A stretch of 16,034 nucleotides of DNA from Geothermovivens sp964644845. GTDB lineage: Bacteria; Zhuqueibacterota; Zhuqueibacteria; Oleimicrobiales; Geothermoviventaceae. The notes under the pieces are model-generated. The model had not been told where the DNA came from. It searched no databases and saw only the letters and a program-made list of their open reading frames with translations. Where the stretch lies: positions 1 through 16,034 of the forward strand of contig CAZXXS010000042.1 in the NCBI GenBank assembly GCA_964644845.1, given 5' to 3'. The number at the start of each line of letters is the position of its first letter. The first letter of the stretch is position 1. Shown piece by piece: positions 15,099 through 16,034 of the stretch. The position numbers and the translations under genes are program-made.

Positions 15099-16034
15099 CT
15101 ACCGCATCAACACCATTTTGCGAGTGGCGCTGTACTGTCCAGCCTGGATCTTGTAGAAGTAAACGCCGGAAGCCATGTCGTGGGCGTCCCAGGTCGCGGT
15201 GTAGTGACCGGCCTGCATGTCGCGGTCAACCAGCGTAGCCACCTTTTGACCCGCGGCGTTGTAGACGGCCAGCGTCACGTGTGCCGCCTTTGGCAGCGCG
15301 TAGCTGATCGTCGTCGTTGGGTTGAACGGGTTCGGATAGTTCTGACCCAGCGAGAATTGAGTCGGAAGGCTGCCCTTCGCCTCGGCGACCGAAGACACGA
15401 GCAAGCTGGTTTCCGGCGACATCTCGCTCTCATTGCCAGCGAAGTCTGTGGCCGTCACGGCGTAGTAGTAAACTTCGCCGGTGTCCACAGAGGTGTCCAC
15501 GAATTCGTGTTCAGCAACTTTGGCGATAGGTTCGCCGTAGGAACCATTCTCGGTGCGCCGGTAGATGCTGTAGTACTGAACGTCCTGAGCACCTTCCTCT
15601 TCGTCCAAGCTTGGTTCCCACGCAAGTTGGACGGTGAAATCCTGCTGCGCCGCGGTAATGGCTGCCGGCGCGTGCGGCGCCAGGTTGTCTTCCGACGTTC
15701 CCTCGACGATGTTCGAGTTCACGAAGATCATCGGGTCTTCGGTGTGAGCCGACACCATGAAGGCGGCAGGTACACCGTCCCACAGGGTGGGAGCTGCCAC
15801 ACAGTAGCCCGGATCATGGTGAGCCGGAACTTGCATAATGAATTCCCAGACGGTGCCGTCCAGGATGAACTGCTGTCCGGGTTCCCTGGCCGAAGCCAGC
15901 ATGGTCTTCATGTCCGGGACCTTAACGGCGTTGGTTGGCGAAACTTCGCCTGGCACCGAGTTGCGCCACACGTTGTAGTGGGTGATGATGTGCTGTTCGT
16001 ACTCACCCGCCATGTTCTGTGTCCAGATGGTCTG
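15099..16034 (-). CDS. Secreted/surface protein C-terminus with FN3-like and FlgD-type sorting domains (partial)
   Basis: The leftward gene is open past the window edge: residues QTIWTQN precede the Met at 16013, so that Met is internal and the start lies outside. In the visible 311 residues, an unassigned region (about 1-120, with VWEFIMQVPAHHDPGY) is followed by a fibronectin-III-like domain (about 120-215, with YYSIYRRTENG and VYYYAVTATDFAGNES) and a C-terminal domain of about 90 residues that begins near SLPTQFSLGQNYPNPFNPTT and ends GVYFYKIQAGQYSATRKMVLMR. This last part is the FlgD-like/type IX-type sorting domain common in FCB and KSB1-like bacteria, which marks proteins for secretion or surface attachment. 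The enzymatic or binding function must lie in the missing N-terminal part. The terminator 21 bases after the stop fits. Confidence 0.9.
   Translation of the reverse strand, partial: QTIWTQNMAGEYEQHIITHYNVWRNSVPGEVSPTNAVKVPDMKTMLASAREPGQQFILDGTVWEFIMQVPAHHDPGYCVAAPTLWDGVPAAFMVSAHTEDPMIFVNSNIVEGTSEDNLAPHAPAAITAAQQDFTVQLAWEPSLDEEEGAQDVQYYSIYRRTENGSYGEPIAKVAEHEFVDTSVDTGEVYYYAVTATDFAGNESEMSPETSLLVSSVAEAKGSLPTQFSLGQNYPNPFNPTTTISYALPKAAHVTLAVYNAAGQKVATLVDRDMQAGHYTATWDAHDMASGVYFYKIQAGQYSATRKMVLMR

Overview
The window is bacterial, with moderately high GC, densely coded and almost entirely on the + strand. The best clue to the organism is the last, leftward gene. It ends in a fibronectin-III-like domain and a FlgD-type C-terminal sorting domain with the motif NYPNPFNP, which is typical of the FCB/KSB1/Calditrichota/Ignavibacteria lineages. 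Together with Tat-exported sugar dehydrogenases and isomerases, this suggests an uncultured KSB1- or Calditrichota-like bacterium. That placement is inferred from protein style; no rRNA is present.

Layout. (1) 1-1646: two adjacent damaged genes, an SMC/ABC-like ATPase of the COG4637/AAA_21 type with one frameshift, and a TOPRIM-like partner with two in-frame stops. (2) 1667-5219: an intact SbcD-SbcC (Mre11-Rad50-like) pair in the same direction. (3) 5220-5719: a 500-base gap with a plausible sigma70-type promoter and a strong nested stem-loop just before a transporter start. (4) 5720-8034: a sodium:solute symporter, a 334-base GC-rich gap, and two very small membrane proteins, closed by a hairpin terminator. 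(5) 8182-12721: a compact operon of a DUF2157 membrane protein, an unusual GDYXXLXY-family protein, an ApbE flavin transferase and a Tat-exported Gfo/Idh/MocA oxidoreductase, closed by a clear terminator. (6) 12913-14863: two Tat-exported xylose-isomerase-like TIM barrel proteins. (7) 15046-16034: a bidirectional terminator separating the rightward genes from the leftward surface/secreted protein, whose N-terminus lies outside the window.

How they may work together. The first block is a genome-maintenance or defence neighbourhood: an ATPase plus TOPRIM nuclease module that appears to be decaying beside a functional SbcCD. The right half looks like a cell-envelope sugar module. An exported Gfo/Idh/MocA dehydrogenase could oxidise a sugar or glycoside, two exported TIM barrels could isomerise or cleave the keto product, and a Na+-coupled symporter might import it. 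The last link is inference. No flavinylation substrate of ApbE is visible in the window.

Most unusual points: the confined decay of the ATPase-TOPRIM pair; the structured leader carrying a CCTCCTTA loop before the symporter; the GDYXXLXY protein with a degenerate signature and a large internal insertion; and the export signals on the whole oxidoreductase/TIM barrel set. No tRNA, rRNA, CRISPR array, insertion sequence or integrase was seen.
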